NCBI GenBank assembly: GCA_017516765.1
Contig: JAFXBE010000026.1
Location: 1-64,000 of the forward strand
Origin: Clostridia bacterium
GTDB taxonomy: Bacteria; Bacillota; Clostridia; Christensenellales; Aristaeellaceae
Direction of reading: 5' to 3'
DNA length: 64,000 bases
This document shows positions 56,658 through 64,000 of the stretch, one piece after another (position 1 is the first letter of the stretch; each line of letters opens with the position of its first letter). The notes beneath the pieces were generated by a model that did no database searches, was not told the DNA's origin, and saw only the letters and a list, made by a program, of their open reading frames with translations. The position numbers were made by a program, and so were the translations under genes.

Positions 56658-57206
56658 ATGAGAGATTTATCCATGCATGTTCTGGATATCGCGCAGAACA
56701 GCATCAAGGCCGGCGCAACGCTGGTTACCATCACTTTCGAAAAAAACGACAGCAACATGCTGCGCTTCACCGTTACGGATGATGGCTGCGGTATGAGCGA
56801 AGAGTTTCTCAAAAAGGTGACAGACCCCTTCACCACCACACGTACCACGCGCAAGGTGGGTCTGGGGATCCCGATGCTCAAGCAAAGCGCGGAGATGAGC
56901 GATGGCGCCTTCTCCATCCAGAGTACCGTTAACGTGGGGACAACCATCTCCGCTACGTTTCATCTGGGGCATATCGATTGCATCCCCATGGGGGAGATCT
57001 GCGATACGCTGCTGACGCTGGTCACGCTGAATCCGGAAAAGCCCGACTTCGTCTTTGAAGCCCGGGCAGGGGAAGCCGAAGCGCTGTTCGATACCCGAAT
57101 GGTGCGCGAGGCGCTGGGCGGTATCCCGCTCAACGAACCCGATGTCTATGCATGGATGAAAGAAAGCATTGAAGAAGAATTCAAACCTATCTTGGAGGTG
57201 TCATAA
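56658..57206 (+). CDS. HATPase-domain protein in hydrogenase operon
   Basis: A 182-residue GHKL ATP-binding protein. N box D-I-A-Q-N-S-I-K-A near residue 12, G1 D-D-G-C-G-M near 43 and G2 K-V-G-L-G-I-P near 66, then a C-terminal extension of about 75 residues with no known fold. It lacks a phospho-acceptor histidine domain. It begins 3 nt after hydC, inside the catalytic operon. It is distinct from the copy at 53146 and gives each hydrogenase operon its own HATPase. A sensor-kinase-like regulator or chaperone is possible; no function is established. Confidence 0.82.
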   Translation: MRDLSMHVLDIAQNSIKAGATLVTITFEKNDSNMLRFTVTDDGCGMSEEFLKKVTDPFTTTRTTRKVGLGIPMLKQSAEMSDGAFSIQSTVNVGTTISATFHLGHIDCIPMGEICDTLLTLVTLNPEKPDFVFEARAGEAEALFDTRMVREALGGIPLNEPDVYAWMKESIEEEFKPILEVS

Positions 57207-57209
57207 GCA

Positions 57210-57578
57210 ATGAAATCCCTGGCTGAATTGCAGGCTATCCGCGAAAAGACTCTGGGCAAGATTTCTATGCGTAAGGATGCTGACGAAAGCACCCGCATCG
57301 TCATTGGCATGGCTACCTGCGGCATCGCTGCCGGCGCCCGCCCTGTCATGCTCAAGTTCATGGAAGAGATCCAGACCCGTGGTCTCCAGAATGTAACCGT
57401 TAGCCAGACCGGCTGCATCGGCATGTGCCGTCTTGAGCCCATGCTGGACGTGCTGGTTCCCGGCAAGGAAAAGGTCACCTACGTGAAGGTGAAGCCCGAA
57501 ATGGTTTCCCGCATCGTAGCCGAGCACATCGTCAATGGCCGTCCTGTTCAGGAATACACCATCGGCGCTGCTGAGTAA
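57210..57578 (+). CDS. Thioredoxin-like [2Fe-2S] ferredoxin with three cysteines
   Basis: A 122-residue protein matching the thioredoxin-like ferredoxin domain found at the N-terminus of HydB. C37 is in M-A-T-C-G-I-A-A-G-A and C69/C73 in T-G-C-I-G-M-C. The second cysteine of the usual C-x4-C pair is Gly42, so only three of four ligands are present. Such variants recur in clostridial hydrogenase operons. It probably assists electron flow or docking. It starts 3 nt after the HATPase gene; a weak site lies just upstream. Confidence 0.82.
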   Translation: MKSLAELQAIREKTLGKISMRKDADESTRIVIGMATCGIAAGARPVMLKFMEEIQTRGLQNVTVSQTGCIGMCRLEPMLDVLVPGKEKVTYVKVKPEMVSRIVAEHIVNGRPVQEYTIGAAE

Positions 57579-57607
57579 CCGAAAGCAAACGTTAAGGAGG
57601 AGCTAAC

Positions 57608-59401
57608 ATGGATCTTTATCGTGCACACGTGCTCGTCTGCGGCGGTACCGGCTGTACTTCCAGCGGTTCTGCTCAGCTGATCGAGCGCTTTGAAGAGCAG
57701 ATCGCCAAGCACGGTCTGGAGAAGGAAGTTAAGGTAGTCCGTACGGGTTGCTTCGGTCTGTGCGAAGCCGGCCCCGTTGTTATCGTGTACCCCGAAGGTA
57801 CCTTCTACAGCCGCATCAAGGTTGAAGATGTAGACACCATCGTTGCCGAGCATCTGCTCAAGGGCCGTATTGCCCAGCATCTGGTCTACAAGGAGAAGGA
57901 AGAGCACGAGGATGCTCACCTGTCTCTGGATGATATCGATTTCTACCGCGACCAGCGCCGTGTTGCGCTGCGTAACTGCGGCGTTATCGATCCCGAAAAC
58001 ATCGATGAGTACATCGCTTTCGATGGTTACCAGGCTCTGGCCAAGGTTCTCACCGAGATGTCCCCCGAAGATGTTATCAACGAGATGATCAAGTCCGGTC
58101 TGCGTGGTCGTGGCGGCGGCGGTTTCCCCACCGGCACCAAGTGGAAGTTTGCTGCAGCTTCCAAGGCTGACCAGAAGTACATCATCTGCAACGCCGACGA
58201 GGGCGACCCCGGCGCTTTCATGGATCGCTCCATTCTGGAAGGCGACCCCCACTCCGTAATCGAAGCTATGGCGATCGGCGGCTATGCCATCGGCGCTAGC
58301 GAGGGCTATGTCTACGTTCGTGCCGAGTATCCCATCGCTGTTAAGCGTCTGCAGCTGGCCATCGACCAGGCTCGCGAATACGGTCTGCTGGGCAAGAACA
58401 TCTTCGGCACCGGCTTCGACTTCGATATGTACATCCGTCTGGGCGCAGGCGCTTTCGTCTGCGGTGAGGAAACCGCTCTGATGCGCTCCATCGAAGGCAT
58501 GCGCGGCGAACCCACTCCCAAGCCCCCGTTCCCCGCTGTGCGCGGTCTGTTCGACAAGCCCAGCAACATCAACAACGTTGAGACCTATGCCAACATTCCC
58601 CAGATCATCCTCAAGGGCGCTGACTGGTTCACCTCCATCGGTACCGAGAAGAGCCCCGGCACCAAGGTGTTCGCTCTGGGCGGCAAGATCAACAACACCG
58701 GTCTGGTAGAAGTTCCCATGGGTACCCCCCTGCGCGACATCATCTACAAGATCGGCGGCGGCATCCCCGGCGGCAAGGCCTTCAAGGCTGTGCAGACCGG
58801 CGGCCCCTCCGGCGGCTGCATCCCCGCAGATCTGCTGGATACCCCCATCGAGTACGACACCCTTACCGCTATCGGTTCCATGATGGGTTCCGGCGGTATG
58901 ATCGTTATGGACGAAGACAACTGTATGGTTGACATCGCCCGCTTCTTCCTGGACTTCACCGTTGACGAGAGCTGCGGTAAGTGCACTCCCTGCCGTATCG
59001 GTACCAAGCGTATGCTGGAGATCCTCGAGCGGATCACCGAAGGCAAGGGCGAAGAAGGCGACATCGAGAAGCTGGAAGCTCTGGCTACCAACATCAAGTC
59101 CACCGCTCTGTGCGGCCTTGGCCAGACTGCTCCCAACCCCGTACTCTCCACGCTGAAGTATTTCCGCAGCGAGTACGAGGCTCACATTCGCGAGAAGCGC
59201 TGCCCCGCCCACCACTGCCAGAAGCTGCTCAACTACGAGATCACCGATAAGTGCCGCGGCTGCACCGCTTGCGCCCGTGTCTGCCCCGTCAATGCCATCA
59301 CCGGCAATGTGAAGGAAATGCACGTGATCGACACCACCAAGTGCATCAAGTGCGGTTCTTGCATGGAGAAGTGCCGCTTTGGCGCTATCGTGAAGAACTA
59401 A
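57608..59401 (+). CDS. hydB: NuoF/HydB NADH-binding hydrogenase subunit
   Basis: A 597-residue flavoprotein that oxidises or reduces NAD(H). The N-terminal thioredoxin-like [2Fe-2S] domain has C11, C16 and the T-G-C-F-G-L-C pair. The NADH/FMN core has G-R-G-G-G-G-F-P-T-G, N-A-D-E-G-D-P-G-A-F and G-A-G-A-Y/F-V-C-G-E-E-T-A-L. E-S-C-G-K-C-T-P-C-R-I-G-T binds a [4Fe-4S] cluster. Two further [4Fe-4S] sites lie at the C-terminus. This layout is that of the bifurcating HydABC beta subunit. Codon use is extremely biased. AAGGAGG precedes the ATG at 57608. Confidence 0.95.
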   Translation: MDLYRAHVLVCGGTGCTSSGSAQLIERFEEQIAKHGLEKEVKVVRTGCFGLCEAGPVVIVYPEGTFYSRIKVEDVDTIVAEHLLKGRIAQHLVYKEKEEHEDAHLSLDDIDFYRDQRRVALRNCGVIDPENIDEYIAFDGYQALAKVLTEMSPEDVINEMIKSGLRGRGGGGFPTGTKWKFAAASKADQKYIICNADEGDPGAFMDRSILEGDPHSVIEAMAIGGYAIGASEGYVYVRAEYPIAVKRLQLAIDQAREYGLLGKNIFGTGFDFDMYIRLGAGAFVCGEETALMRSIEGMRGEPTPKPPFPAVRGLFDKPSNINNVETYANIPQIILKGADWFTSIGTEKSPGTKVFALGGKINNTGLVEVPMGTPLRDIIYKIGGGIPGGKAFKAVQTGGPSGGCIPADLLDTPIEYDTLTAIGSMMGSGGMIVMDEDNCMVDIARFFLDFTVDESCGKCTPCRIGTKRMLEILERITEGKGEEGDIEKLEALATNIKSTALCGLGQTAPNPVLSTLKYFRSEYEAHIREKRCPAHHCQKLLNYEITDKCRGCTACARVCPVNAITGNVKEMHVIDTTKCIKCGSCMEKCRFGAIVKN

Positions 59402-59425
59402 TATCTGCATAAAGGAGTGGAAATA

Positions 59426-61174
59426 ATGGAACAGATGATCAATGTGACCATCGACGGCGTGCAGGTAGAGGTTCCTGCCGGTTCGACGGTTCTTGAAGCG
59501 GCCCGTAAGGCCAATGTGAATATCCCCACCCTGTGCTACCTGAAGGACATCAACGAGACTGCCAATTGCCGTCTGTGCGTTGTTGACTGTGGTGGCCGCA
59601 CCCTGCAGGCTGCCTGCGTGCTGCCTGTTACCCCCAACATGGTGGTTAAGACCAACACCCCTGCTGTTCGTGAAGCACGCAAGACCAACCTTGAGCTGAT
59701 CCTGAGCAACCACGACCGCAAGTGCCTCACCTGTGCCCGCAGCCAGAACTGCGAACTGCAGAAGCTGTGCCTGGATATGGGTGTTGAGAGCGGCGAGCGT
59801 TTCGACGGTGCCAAGACCGAGCACACCATCGACCTGAGCTCTCCCTCCATCGTTCGCGACAACGACAAGTGCATCGTATGCCGTCGTTGCGTGGGTGCCT
59901 GCGCCAAGATCCAGAAGATCGGCGTTATCGGCGCTGTGAAGCGTGGTTTCCGCACCTCCATCGAGAGCCCCTGGGACAAGGGTCTGGGCGAGATGGCCTG
60001 CATCAACTGCGGCCAGTGCATCACCGCCTGCCCCGTTGGCGCTCTGACCGAGCGTGACGAGACCAAGCCCGTTTGGGAAGCCCTGGCCGACAGCACCAAG
60101 CATGTTGTTGTGCAGCCCGCTCCCGCCGTCCGCGCCGCTCTGGGCGAGGAATTCGGCATGCCCATCGGCACCGGTGTTACCGGCAAGATGGCTGCTGCCC
60201 TGCGTCGTCTGGGCTTTGACAAGGTGTTCGACACCGACTTCGGCGCCGACCTGACCATCATGGAAGAAGGCACCGAGCTGATCAACCGCATCCAGAACGG
60301 TGGCGCTCTGCCCATGATCACCAGCTGCTCTCCCGGCTGGATCAAGTTCTGCGAGCACTACTATCCCGAGTTCATCCCGAATCTGAGCACCTGCAAGTCT
60401 CCCCACCAGATGACTGGCGCTCTGATCAAGTCCTACTACGCCGAGAAGGCCGGTATCGATCCCAAGGATATCGTTACCGTTTCCGTGATGCCCTGCACCG
60501 CCAAGAAGTTCGAGGCCAAGCGTCCTGAAATGAGCAACAACGGTCTGATGGATGTTGACCACGTCATCACCACCCGTGAGCTCGCCAAGATGATCAAGGC
60601 TGCCGGCATCGACTTCGTGAACCTGCCCGACGAAGACTTCGACAAGCTGATGGGCGAATCCACCGGCGCTGCCGTTATCTTCGGCACCACCGGCGGCGTT
60701 ATGGAAGCTGCTCTGCGTACCGCTTACGAGCTGATCACCGGCTCCGAGCTGGAGAACATCGACCTGCATGACGTTCGCGGCATGGAAGGCATCAAGGAAG
60801 CTACCGTTAAGGTTGGCGATCTGGATGTGAATGTTGCTGTTTGCTCCTCCACCGGTAAGGCTGCCGAGCTTCTCGATGCCATCAAGGCCGGCGAGAAGAG
60901 CTACACCTTCATCGAGGTCATGGGTTGCCCCGGCGGCTGCGTAAACGGCGGCGGCCAGCCCATCGTAAGCTCCACCGTGCGCAACTGGACCGACATCCGT
61001 GTTGCCCGCGCTAAGGCTCTCTACGATGAGGACGCTGCAAAGACCCTGCGCAAGAGCCACCTTAACCCCGAGATCAAAGCCATCTACGAAGAGTACCTGG
61101 GCAAGCCCAACGGCCACAAGAGCCACGAGCTGCTCCACACCACCTACGAGAAGCGCGATCTCTACATCGACTAA
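59426..61174 (+). CDS. hydA: [FeFe] hydrogenase catalytic subunit HydA
   Basis: A 582-residue catalytic subunit. The N-terminal [2Fe-2S] domain has C37, C48, C51 and C64. A His-Cys3 [4Fe-4S] site is in H-D-R-K-C-L-T-C-A-R-S-Q-N-C near 100, and two [4Fe-4S] clusters are in C-I-V-C-R-R-C and C-I-N-C-G-Q-C. The H-cluster motifs are L1 TSCSPGW (C301), L2 MPCTAKKFE (C357) and L3 GCPGGCVNGGGQP (C501, C505). With HydB and HydC it should produce H2 from NADH and reduced ferredoxin. ATG at 59426 after AAAGGAGTGG; a GTG at 59417 is in frame. It is highly codon-biased. Confidence 0.96.
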   Translation: MEQMINVTIDGVQVEVPAGSTVLEAARKANVNIPTLCYLKDINETANCRLCVVDCGGRTLQAACVLPVTPNMVVKTNTPAVREARKTNLELILSNHDRKCLTCARSQNCELQKLCLDMGVESGERFDGAKTEHTIDLSSPSIVRDNDKCIVCRRCVGACAKIQKIGVIGAVKRGFRTSIESPWDKGLGEMACINCGQCITACPVGALTERDETKPVWEALADSTKHVVVQPAPAVRAALGEEFGMPIGTGVTGKMAAALRRLGFDKVFDTDFGADLTIMEEGTELINRIQNGGALPMITSCSPGWIKFCEHYYPEFIPNLSTCKSPHQMTGALIKSYYAEKAGIDPKDIVTVSVMPCTAKKFEAKRPEMSNNGLMDVDHVITTRELAKMIKAAGIDFVNLPDEDFDKLMGESTGAAVIFGTTGGVMEAALRTAYELITGSELENIDLHDVRGMEGIKEATVKVGDLDVNVAVCSSTGKAAELLDAIKAGEKSYTFIEVMGCPGGCVNGGGQPIVSSTVRNWTDIRVARAKALYDEDAAKTLRKSHLNPEIKAIYEEYLGKPNGHKSHELLHTTYEKRDLYID

Positions 61175-61189
61175 TTGAATAGTCCATGG

Positions 61190-61217
61190 GCGGCGGGAGA
61201 AATCCCGCCGCTTTTTT
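61190..61217 (+). terminator. Terminator of the hydABC operon
   Basis: GCGGCGGGA (61190-61198) pairs with TCCCGCCGC (61203-61211), loop GAAA, then TTTTTT. Confidence 0.95.
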
Positions 61218-61286
61218 GCTGTTTTCTTGTATAATTTCGTGTTGCGTGGTTTAATAATTTCGATACCGTATGTGGAGGTGTTTTCT

Positions 61287-62102
61287 GTGACAGATTTTCA
61301 GCGAATCAGGGACTATTATCAGCATTTCAACGAAGATGAGCGGCTGCAACGGGATGCAAGCGGCAGGCTGGAATATGAGATGGTGATGCACATGCTGCAG
61401 AATCATCTTCCCGCAGAAGGTACGATCCTTGATCTGGGCGGCGCAACCGGCGTGTATGCATTCCCGCTTGCTCAGATGGGGTATCAGATGCATCTGGCAG
61501 ACCTGTCCGAGCGTTTGATCGCCATCGCAAAGGGGAAGAGCGAGAAACTGAAAACAGGCAAGCTGGCAACCTGCGAAGTGGTCAACGCCGTGGATCTCTC
61601 CCGGTATGCCGACGACACTTTCGATGTGGTGCTGCTCTTCGGGCCTTTGTATCATCTGTTGGATTCCAACGAAAGAAATGCCTGTATCCGTGAGGTGTAT
61701 CGCGTACTGAAAACGGGCGGTTTGGTATTCGCCAGCTTTATTCCGTATCTCTCCGGCAGCATTGCGATCGTGGACAGATATTTCTTCGCACCGGATCAGG
61801 TAGGGCAGGGGAATCTGCAAGAAGTCTTTTCCTCCGGGCGCTTTAACAACAATGCACATTACGGCTTTCAGGAGGGATACTATCCAACCTCCGATGAAAT
61901 TGTCCGGCTGTTTGGGAATAGCGGTTTTTCAATCGTTGAACTGACATCCATCCGTGGATTCCTCTACGAAAAAGAAGATCGTTATTACAGTATACAGGAT
62001 GCAGCGATGCAGCAGGAGATTCTGCGCTGGGTTGTAGAGACTGCCAAGCAGAAGGAAATCATCGAGACTTGTGGTCATGCCATGTATATCGGGCGAAAAT
62101 AA
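61287..62102 (+). CDS. Class I SAM-dependent methyltransferase
   Basis: A 271-residue methyltransferase. The SAM-binding glycine loop is I-L-D-L-G-G-A-T-G-V-Y near residue 49, and F-D-V-V-L-L-F-G-P-L-Y-H-L is motif IV. The C-terminal 100 residues include an aromatic insertion. The substrate cannot be inferred; small molecules are usual for this subgroup. The start is GTG at 61287, after GGAGGT (61274-61279); ATG at 61227 upstream lacks a ribosome binding site. It is a single-gene unit between two terminators. Confidence 0.82.
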   Translation: MTDFQRIRDYYQHFNEDERLQRDASGRLEYEMVMHMLQNHLPAEGTILDLGGATGVYAFPLAQMGYQMHLADLSERLIAIAKGKSEKLKTGKLATCEVVNAVDLSRYADDTFDVVLLFGPLYHLLDSNERNACIREVYRVLKTGGLVFASFIPYLSGSIAIVDRYFFAPDQVGQGNLQEVFSSGRFNNNAHYGFQEGYYPTSDEIVRLFGNSGFSIVELTSIRGFLYEKEDRYYSIQDAAMQQEILRWVVETAKQKEIIETCGHAMYIGRK

Positions 62103-62115
62103 CCATGGGCTGGCA

Positions 62116-62146
62116 AGGCAGCAGGTTTACCCTGCTGCCTGTTTCG
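62116..62146 (+). terminator. Terminator-like hairpin after the methyltransferase
   Basis: AGGCAGCAGG (62116-62125) pairs perfectly with CCTGCTGCCT (62131-62140), then GTTTCG. The stem is good and the U-tract short. Confidence 0.7.
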
Positions 62147-62249
62147 TTATCTGCATGTTTACAGGTATGCAGATGGGAAATACTTGCGCTTTTTCGGAAT
62201 CGGTGTTTTAATAATCATGAAAGATTATGCCCTTTAGGAGGTCTGCCTT

Positions 62250-63146
62250 TTGGATATTCAGTGGTATCCTGGACATATGGCGAAAGCCAAACGACTGCTT
62301 GCCGCTCAGCTTACCAAAGTGGATCTGGTCATCGAGCTGTGCGATGCCAGATTGCCCCTTTCCAGCCGCAACCCTGCGCTGGGAGCCATGGTGGAGCATA
62401 AACGCCGCATTTTGCTTTTGTGCAAAGCCGATCTTGCTGAGAACAGCAAGACCCAGAAATGGTTGCAATATTTTAAGAGCCAGGGTATTGCTGCTATGGC
62501 CTATGATGCGACCCCAAAAAAGACCAAGGAAGCCAAGGCTTTTATTGAAGAGGCTGCCCGTGCGGTCATCGAGCGGGGCGAGCGCAGAGGCATTGCCAAG
62601 ACCATCCGTGCTATGGTGGTCGGCGTACCCAACGTGGGTAAGAGCACCTTCATCAACCGCCTGTACGGCGGTACCATCGCCCATACCGGCGACCGTCCCG
62701 GCGTAACCAAGAGCAATCAGTGGGTCAAGGTGTCGCCCTATCTGGAGGTACTGGACACCCCCGGTATGCTCTGGCCTAAGCTGAACGATCAGCGTGCCGC
62801 TACCCGACTTGCCTATATCGGTACCATCAAGGATGCGGTCTACAATGTGGAGGAACTGTGCATCAGCCTTTTGGAGGATCTGCTGATCGTTCGCCCCCAA
62901 CAGACCATGGAGCGTTTCAAGATCAAAGATGCAGCTCTGCGGGGGTATGACCTGCTTGAGGCTGTATGCCGGGGCAGAGGTTTCCTGATGAAGGGTGGCG
63001 TATGCGATACCGACCGCGGCTGCGCCGTCGTGCTGGATGAATTCCGTGCAGGCAAGGTGGGCAAGCTCACTCTGGAAGATGTTCCCGAACCGAAAAAGAT
63101 CGATGAGCCCATCACAGTAACGGCAGGAGATGGCGAGAATGGCTAA
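62250..63146 (+). CDS. rbgA: Ribosome biogenesis GTPase RbgA (YlqF)
   Basis: A 298-residue circularly permuted GTPase for late 50S subunit assembly. Motifs occur in permuted order: G4 C-K-A-D near 59, G1 G-V-P-N-V-G-K-S-T near 124 and G3 D-T-P-G near 168. The start W-Y-P-G-H-M-A-K-A is the RbgA hallmark. TTG at 62250 is supported by AGGAGG at 62236-62241, and no closer ATG exists. It overlaps rnhB by 8 nt, the order known from Bacillus (rbgA-rnhB). Confidence 0.95.
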   Translation: MDIQWYPGHMAKAKRLLAAQLTKVDLVIELCDARLPLSSRNPALGAMVEHKRRILLLCKADLAENSKTQKWLQYFKSQGIAAMAYDATPKKTKEAKAFIEEAARAVIERGERRGIAKTIRAMVVGVPNVGKSTFINRLYGGTIAHTGDRPGVTKSNQWVKVSPYLEVLDTPGMLWPKLNDQRAATRLAYIGTIKDAVYNVEELCISLLEDLLIVRPQQTMERFKIKDAALRGYDLLEAVCRGRGFLMKGGVCDTDRGCAVVLDEFRAGKVGKLTLEDVPEPKKIDEPITVTAGDGENG

Positions 63147-63777
63147 ACCTTCCCAAAAGCGTTTGGAGCACCATCTGCAGATGGTGGCTTACGACAGACA
63201 ATACGATTGCTTCGGCACCGCCCTTGCCGGTATGGACGAGGTAGGGCGCGGCCCCCTTTGCGGCAATGTAGTGACCGCCTGTGTTATTATGCCCGCAGAG
63301 CCTCTGTTTCCCTGGATCGACGACAGCAAGAAGCTGAGCGCAGCCCGCAGAGAAGAGGTATACGAAGAGATCTTCAAGCATGCCATCTATATCGGTATCG
63401 GGGAAGCATCCCCCGAAGAGATCGACAGCATGAATATTCTCAACGCCACCAAGCTGGCTATGGAAAGGGCCGCCATGAATGCTCCTGCTTCCCTTTGCAT
63501 CGTGGATGCGGTTAGGGATCTGCACCTGCCGTTCCCGATCTCTCCGATCATCAAGGGGGACAGTACAAGCTATAACGTCGCTGCCGCCAGCATCGTTGCC
63601 AAAGTGACCCGCGACCGGGAAATGGTCGAGATGGCAAAGCTGCACCCCGAATACGGCTTTGAACGGAATATGGGCTACGGTACGGCAGAGCATATGCAGG
63701 CGTTGCGCACCTACGGGCCTACGCCCTTTCACCGCCGCAGCTTTATCGGCAAGCTGATGGGGGAGGGTCGTAAATGA
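63139..63777 (+). CDS. rnhB: Ribonuclease HII
   Basis: A 212-residue RNase H2-type enzyme that removes RNA from RNA-DNA hybrids and single ribonucleotides. D-E-V-G-R-G-P-L supplies the first catalytic Asp and Glu, D-D-S-K-K-L-S follows, and I-V-D-A-V and K-G-D-S complete the site. ATG at 63139 is chosen because AGGAG (63125-63129) immediately abuts the other ATG at 63130. Its stop overlaps the next start (ATGA). Confidence 0.95.
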   Translation: MAKPSQKRLEHHLQMVAYDRQYDCFGTALAGMDEVGRGPLCGNVVTACVIMPAEPLFPWIDDSKKLSAARREEVYEEIFKHAIYIGIGEASPEEIDSMNILNATKLAMERAAMNAPASLCIVDAVRDLHLPFPISPIIKGDSTSYNVAAASIVAKVTRDREMVEMAKLHPEYGFERNMGYGTAEHMQALRTYGPTPFHRRSFIGKLMGEGRK

Positions 63778-64000
63778 AAAAAAGCCTTCGTGCATACGGC
63801 ATTGCTCTGCTTGTACTCCTTTTGCTCCTTGTTTTTGCCATGCCTGTGGCTGCAGCCGAAAACAATCTGCTTGCCAACGGCGGTTTTGAACGGGTGGATG
63901 CCAACGGCAATCCTGCTGAATGGTATCGAAACGCCTATTATGACGAAATTGGCTATTCCCGTCTGAGCATTACGGACGAGATCGCTCACAGCGGTCAATA
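63774..64000 (+). CDS. Secreted protein, 5' end only (cut by window edge)
   Basis: The first 75 codons of an open frame that continues past the window. A clear signal peptide (M-K-K-S start, a leucine/valine core and A-A-A cleavage near residue 28) precedes N-N-L-L-A-N-G-G-F-E and P-A-E-W-Y, a pattern common at the N-terminus of carbohydrate-binding (CBM4/9/22-like) modules. GGGAGGG lies upstream of the ATG at 63774, which overlaps the rnhB stop by 4 nt. Function is unknown; the family cannot be decided from this fragment. Confidence 0.7.
   Translation, partial: MKKSLRAYGIALLVLLLLLVFAMPVAAAENNLLANGGFERVDANGNPAEWYRNAYYDEIGYSRLSITDEIAHSGQ

Noticed and set aside
57548..61138. A 1196-codon open frame on the minus strand
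   Set aside because: It is a mirror of the strong codon bias in hydB and hydA on the plus strand, whose domains are complete. The translation has no recognisable domain and no ribosome binding site.
59426..61174. Serine after the L1 cysteine in HydA (TSCSPGW) as a sign of inactivity
   Set aside because: To my knowledge this version of L1 is common in multimeric bifurcating HydA proteins, and all other motifs are intact.

Overview
This window reads as a chromosomal segment of an anaerobic, probably spore-forming member of the Clostridia (Bacillota) with moderately high G+C. The evidence is sporulation genes (SpoIIP, a SpoIVFA/SpoIVFB-like pair, a SpoIID-domain protein, a SpoVB-like flippase), an NAD-linked [FeFe]-hydrogenase operon, a serS T-box leader, AGGAGG-type ribosome binding sites, and gene order shared with Bacillus/Clostridium (miaB-ricA-mutS-mutL-miaA, pcrA-ligA, parA-parB). 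The family cannot be fixed from the sequence alone. I see no rRNA, tRNA, CRISPR array, prophage or insertion sequence.

Layout. 1-1200: an A+T-rich nucleotidyltransferase gene between hairpin-rich non-coding stretches, the most accessory-looking part. 1226-4329: an RNase PH/RdgB fusion, a YfcE-like phosphodiesterase and an amidase. 4400-8290: an IscR-type regulator with its inverted-repeat site, cysteine desulfurase, IscU, and HflX with an added JAB-like N-terminal region. 8340-12835: two VanY-type DD-carboxypeptidases, parA, parB, and a third VanY-like protein that has lost its zinc ligands. 12905-16633: recQ, then serS on the minus strand behind a T-box, and a small Veg-like gene. 16630-23117 (minus): yerC-pcrA-ligA, each overlapping the next by 4 nt, then DUF1614-spoIIP. 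23305-29865: an orphan 2-oxoacid oxidoreductase gamma-like gene overlapping alr, a membrane protein, rsmD, coaD, a coiled-coil protein, and a MacA-like adaptor with a MacB/FtsX-type permease but no ATPase. 30051-31169: a highly codon-biased MsmX/UgpC-type ATPase. 31316-43952: an RNA-modification and mismatch-repair run (B12-binding radical SAM, DUF2344, rng, miaB, ricA, mutS, mutL, miaA, methionine gamma-lyase-like). 44009-48466: the SpoIVFA/SpoIVFB-like pair and a SpoIID-SH3 protein. 48493-52750: trmN6, a flippase, dCMP deaminase, a DUF6062-like protein and a SPOR protein. 52763-61174: hydrogenase locus. 61287-64000: a methyltransferase, rbgA, rnhB and the start of a secreted protein cut by the window edge.

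The hydrogenase region is the most system-like part. One operon (DRTGG protein, HATPase protein, sensory-type [FeFe] hydrogenase, second DRTGG protein, PHP phosphoesterase) looks like an H2- or redox-sensing module. It lies directly upstream of a second operon encoding NuoE/HydC, another HATPase protein, a thioredoxin-like [2Fe-2S] protein, NuoF/HydB and HydA, which should form an NADH- and ferredoxin-linked, probably electron-bifurcating hydrogenase. Maturases HydEFG are not in the window. The sensing role is inference; the domain content is read directly from the translations.
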